DNA of 16,678 nucleotides, taken from Methylococcaceae bacterium (GTDB lineage Bacteria; Pseudomonadota; Gammaproteobacteria; Methylococcales; Methylomonadaceae). This document shows, piece after piece, positions 14,307-16,678 of this stretch. The notes below the pieces were generated by a model, which worked only from the letters and a program-made list of their open reading frames with translations, was not told where the DNA came from and did no database searches. The stretch covers positions 1 through 16,678 of the forward strand of contig JAUXDP010000033.1 of the NCBI GenBank assembly GCA_030618325.1, given 5' to 3'. Each line of letters opens with the position of its first letter. Positions within the stretch are counted from its first letter, which is position 1. The position numbers were made by a program, and so were the translations under genes.

Positions 14307-14774
14307 AAAAATCTCGAATTAGTGATTAAATTTCCTTATTGTAACTGATTTGCTCTAATGGTGGCTGACCAGTAAATGATAGGAAGCCTGGTTAAGTTTT
14401 CAGGAAAAATAGTTTATTTGCCGAGAAAGTGAGGCATTTAACATAGTTTTATTATTTCTAAGAGAGGCGCTTGATTTTTTTCTTTAAAAAACAACGATAT
14501 AAGTAATTGGCATGAAGTGTGCTTGCATATTGAGTGTTGCCTAGTTAAATCACCTAAATATTTGTCGGGATGATGAAAAGGAAAAACAAGGAAACAGGGA
14601 GAGGAACTCCTGGCAACAAAATCGCCTGACAGGAGTGGGCAAATAAGGAAACCCCTCACCAGGGATGGTTCTATTATTGAGGAGGCAGGATTGCCTGCCT
14701 CCTCTTCACATGAAGTGTATTACATTTTGTCACGTTGTAATTTCAATTAGCGTAGAGAACCCCGAACAATATAA
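14307..14774. other. gene-free stretch upstream of hemC with hairpins
   Basis: I see no credible gene here. A 73-codon minus-strand frame (14438-14659) shows no family resemblance or ribosome-binding site. On the minus strand TACAAT (14338-14343) could be a -10 box for hemC, without a good -35. ACTCCTG 14606-14612 pairs with 14630-14636. A strong hairpin lies at 14679-14704. Confidence 0.6.
14679..14704. terminator. 11-bp GC-rich hairpin without a T-run
   Basis: GAGGAGGCAGG at 14679-14689 pairs perfectly with 14694-14704 around a 4-base loop. No T-run follows on either strand (TTCACA on plus, AATAATAG on minus), so it is a strong hairpin of terminator shape rather than a proven intrinsic terminator. 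It may act on minus-strand read-through toward hemC. Confidence 0.4.
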
Positions 14775-14805
14775 AGGCCGGGATCGCGGTTAGCGAACCC
14801 GGCCT
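14775..14805 (-). terminator. intrinsic terminator after the small secreted-protein gene
   Basis: AGGCCGGG 14775-14782 pairs perfectly with 14798-14805, and inside it TCGC pairs with GCGA around a 5-base loop. On the minus strand the stem is followed by TTTATATTGTT. It starts 32 bp past the stop codon of the gene at 14838. Confidence 0.8.
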
Positions 14806-14837
14806 CTTAGTTGCAGTTAACTAATTCTGTGAATCGA

Positions 14838-15302
14838 TTAGTTCATGCAAATCAGAGAAAGGTCGTCAACTCTGAAATTCGCTGCACCGGTTGGTGTTGC
14901 ACGAACTCTAACTTGGCGCCAACCATTCACTGGCATATTGAAAGCACCATGAGTTGCGTGACCTTCAGGGTCGTACCTAGTTCCTCTTGAGTAATCCATA
15001 AAGTAATTAGCAGGATTCAAATAACCGACACCCGCAACCCAGATTCTAGCGTTTAAACCACCACCATTCAAAGTGGTCCACCGAGTTTCAGCTGAAAAAT
15101 GTACTGCCGCCCGTCCCTGCCTAAAGTAGCACCACTGGAAGTCTTGGTTACCAGCCGCTGAATTAAGATCCAGCCAGATGGGCACATTGACATTTTGGAA
15201 ATTGGTATTCGCTGTGTAATTGGATACATCCGCCGAGGCTTGCCCGCCTAACAGGGATAAACCCAGGACACTTGCTATTGCTAAAATTTTTTTGATTTTC
15301 AT
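14838..15302 (-). CDS. small secreted protein, function unknown
   Basis: The protein has 154 residues, with AGGAGAAATATC before the ATG. Residues 1-24 are a clear Sec signal peptide (KIKK, then hydrophobic LAIASVLGLSLL, then ASA before DV). The mature 130 residues are rich in Gly, Asn, Ala and aromatic residues and read as mostly beta strand (AAVHFSAETRW, NARIWVAGVGYL, WRQVRVRATPTGAANFRVDDLSL), compatible with a jelly-roll or carbohydrate-binding type fold, although no family is recognised. Two cysteines, 58 and 152, could join the ends. It has its own strong ribosome-binding site and a good terminator, and no partner genes, suggesting an abundant, independently transcribed exported protein. 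Any ligand is unknown. Confidence 0.82.
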   Translation of the reverse strand: MKIKKILAIASVLGLSLLGGQASADVSNYTANTNFQNVNVPIWLDLNSAAGNQDFQWCYFRQGRAAVHFSAETRWTTLNGGGLNARIWVAGVGYLNPANYFMDYSRGTRYDPEGHATHGAFNMPVNGWRQVRVRATPTGAANFRVDDLSLICMN

Positions 15303-15428
15303 GATATTTCTCCTATAATGAAAATAGATTTACAAAAAATTCAACTTCACTGTACTGTACGTACCGCTGCAACGGTGCGCACATTCCTTCAAACCGGTAG
15401 TTGTTGAGGCTTGAATCATCCCAAAATA

Positions 15429-16457
15429 TTAAACGCCCACCTCGTCATCGGAATGTTGCGATTCTGGAGCTTCAGTATCTTTGTTTTCCAACTCTTTTAG
15501 TCCTTCAAGTATCGCTTCAGCTTGTTCGCGTATACTTTTGTCTGCATCATCCAACGCGATTTCCGCAAATTCACCGATTTGCATTGGTGACAGTTCGCTA
15601 TTCATACTCAAGGTGTTGAGGGCTACAGAGCGGACTATAGGGGACGGGTCTGATTCTGCCAGTTCCTTCAGGGTCGTAACAGACAATTCAATAGCATTTT
15701 CCTGAGCTGATAAAATCGCCATCGTCCGAACATCAGGATTTTCATCTCGCATAGCGTCCTTAATGCGTTGCACTGACTCTTTGGTATCTGAACTGGCGTA
15801 TTGTTGTAGCGCCAGAACCCGGCTGACCGGATCGGAGGAATATAGATCATCCTCGGCAAGCTCTCTGGACCTGTTTTCGTGATCGGTTAGGGCGATAGTT
15901 TGTCCAGTACCAGCCGGATAAACCCATGCGGCTTGTAGTCGAGCTTTGTCGGCACTATAAAGAAAAAAATAGTCGTAGCCTGTCAGTAGTTCCCGAAGCG
16001 CCGTATCAATAGGAGTGTCCTGGATTGATATAGTAATGCGATGTTCGGAATTGACGCTTTCTGAGTTGAAAGGAATGTTCGCTTCACTCGCAATTTGTAC
16101 TAAAACATCGGCAAGAACCGCATTTTCAGCATTAATGATCAACAAGCCGTTCTCGAAACTAACTTCAGAATTCCCGGTATCATTCAATTCTGCCGTCTCT
16201 CGTCCATCTTGCTCAAAGTCATTATCCAATTCTGCTTTGAAATCCAATGGTTCGAGTTTTGTCAGCGACCTATTTTGTTGCTTTGCAATGACAATCATTT
16301 CTCCCATTTTTTTCTTCAGGGGATGGGTTTGTTCACCTTTAACAAGAGTATTAGTATCTTGTTGTGAACCAGCGCTAGGCTGACGTAACTGCAAAAACCC
16401 GTAAAAGGTTACGCCTACGATAGAACTCAGTACGATTGTTTTGCTAATCAGTTTCAT
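15429..16457 (-). CDS. exported STN-like plus HEAT-repeat protein
   Basis: The protein has 342 residues. Residues 5-23 form an N-terminal hydrophobic anchor or signal. After a polar linker, residues 104-180 resemble the STN domain (secretin and TonB short N-terminus): LADVLVQIASEANIPFN, ITISIQDTPIDTALRELLTG, then DYFFLYS. Residues 207-325 are HEAT-like repeats (DPVSRVLALQQYA, NPDVRTMAILSAQ, PIVRSVALNTLSM, KSIREQAEAILEGL). The tail is acidic. STN domains usually sit in the periplasm on secretins or TonB receptors and dock partners; here no pore or receptor domain follows, so it may be an adaptor or assembly factor for a secretion or pilus-like system. The role is inference. The Shine-Dalgarno sequence is weak. 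The 126-bp gap to the next gene suggests separate transcription. Confidence 0.78.
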   Translation of the reverse strand: MKLISKTIVLSSIVGVTFYGFLQLRQPSAGSQQDTNTLVKGEQTHPLKKKMGEMIVIAKQQNRSLTKLEPLDFKAELDNDFEQDGRETAELNDTGNSEVSFENGLLIINAENAVLADVLVQIASEANIPFNSESVNSEHRITISIQDTPIDTALRELLTGYDYFFLYSADKARLQAAWVYPAGTGQTIALTDHENRSRELAEDDLYSSDPVSRVLALQQYASSDTKESVQRIKDAMRDENPDVRTMAILSAQENAIELSVTTLKELAESDPSPIVRSVALNTLSMNSELSPMQIGEFAEIALDDADKSIREQAEAILEGLKELENKDTEAPESQHSDDEVGV

Positions 16458-16678
16458 TTGTTTGTATTGGTCAGTTTCTGAAAAAGTTGCAGTTAGTTTA
16501 CTGATGATGGCGATTGAAGACAGTTAATTAATACGCACTAAATTTGTGAAATAGTTGACTAGCTAGTTCGCGTCTATAAATAGCCCTATTTTACGGATCC
16601 TATTTCCAGTGCGCATATTTTTGTTCGGAAATTGAAAAAAATTCAGGGTGAACGCTATCGATTTGCCTACGTGATCCT

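Noticed and set aside
14438..14659. 73-codon minus-strand frame upstream of hemC
   Set aside because: No ribosome-binding site, no recognisable domain, low-complexity residue use, and it spans a hairpin.

Overview
The window looks like a chromosomal segment of a low-GC gammaproteobacterium. The evidence is the contiguous hemC-hemD-hemX-hemY operon, typical of Gamma/Betaproteobacteria, a full-length two-domain Ada protein, and abundant intergenic palindromes of REP/BIME type. I cannot fix the genus; Methylococcales- or Thiotrichales-like organisms would fit, but that is a guess.

Layout, left to right. (1) 1-1450, minus strand: an AAA_14/DUF4143 ATPase that runs off the left edge, preceded by an internally deleted remnant of a VOC/glyoxalase gene. 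(2) 1450-3918, plus strand: a secreted DUF1566 protein and a Tat-exported, probably lipidated, nitroreductase-like protein. (3) 3919-4629: a gene-free stretch with nested palindromic elements, a run of 19 C, and a second copy of a 60-bp sequence that also lies upstream of the DUF1566 gene. (4) 4630-7794, plus strand: a secreted protein with calcium-loop and C2-like signatures, a membrane-anchored or exported protein with a CxxxxC motif, a zinc-finger (zf-HC2) anti-sigma-like protein and a DUF6653 membrane protein overlapping it by 4 bp. (5) 7791-7953: a MITE-like palindrome with perfect 29-bp ends, lying between the convergent DUF6653 gene and ada. (6) 7981-10067: ada, a truncated-haemoglobin gene lacking an internal block, and, divergent from it, a ChrR-like cupin. 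(7) 10154-14306, minus strand: the haem operon hemC-hemD-hemX-hemY. (8) 14307-16678: a mostly empty stretch with hairpins, a small secreted protein with its own terminator, and an exported STN-plus-HEAT-repeat protein.

How the genes work together: HemC and HemD make uroporphyrinogen III; HemX and HemY are the membrane proteins usually encoded with them. The 4.6-7.8 kb cluster is the least ordinary part. An anti-sigma-like protein is encoded with no sigma gene in view, beside secreted proteins. One of these shares a GAACC-containing upstream element with the DUF1566 gene, suggesting (inference) a small envelope regulon driven by an ECF sigma factor encoded elsewhere. Two unrelated genes (VOC, truncated haemoglobin) carry clean internal in-frame deletions, and the intergenic regions hold many small palindromic elements, so the region looks repeat-rich and prone to small deletions.
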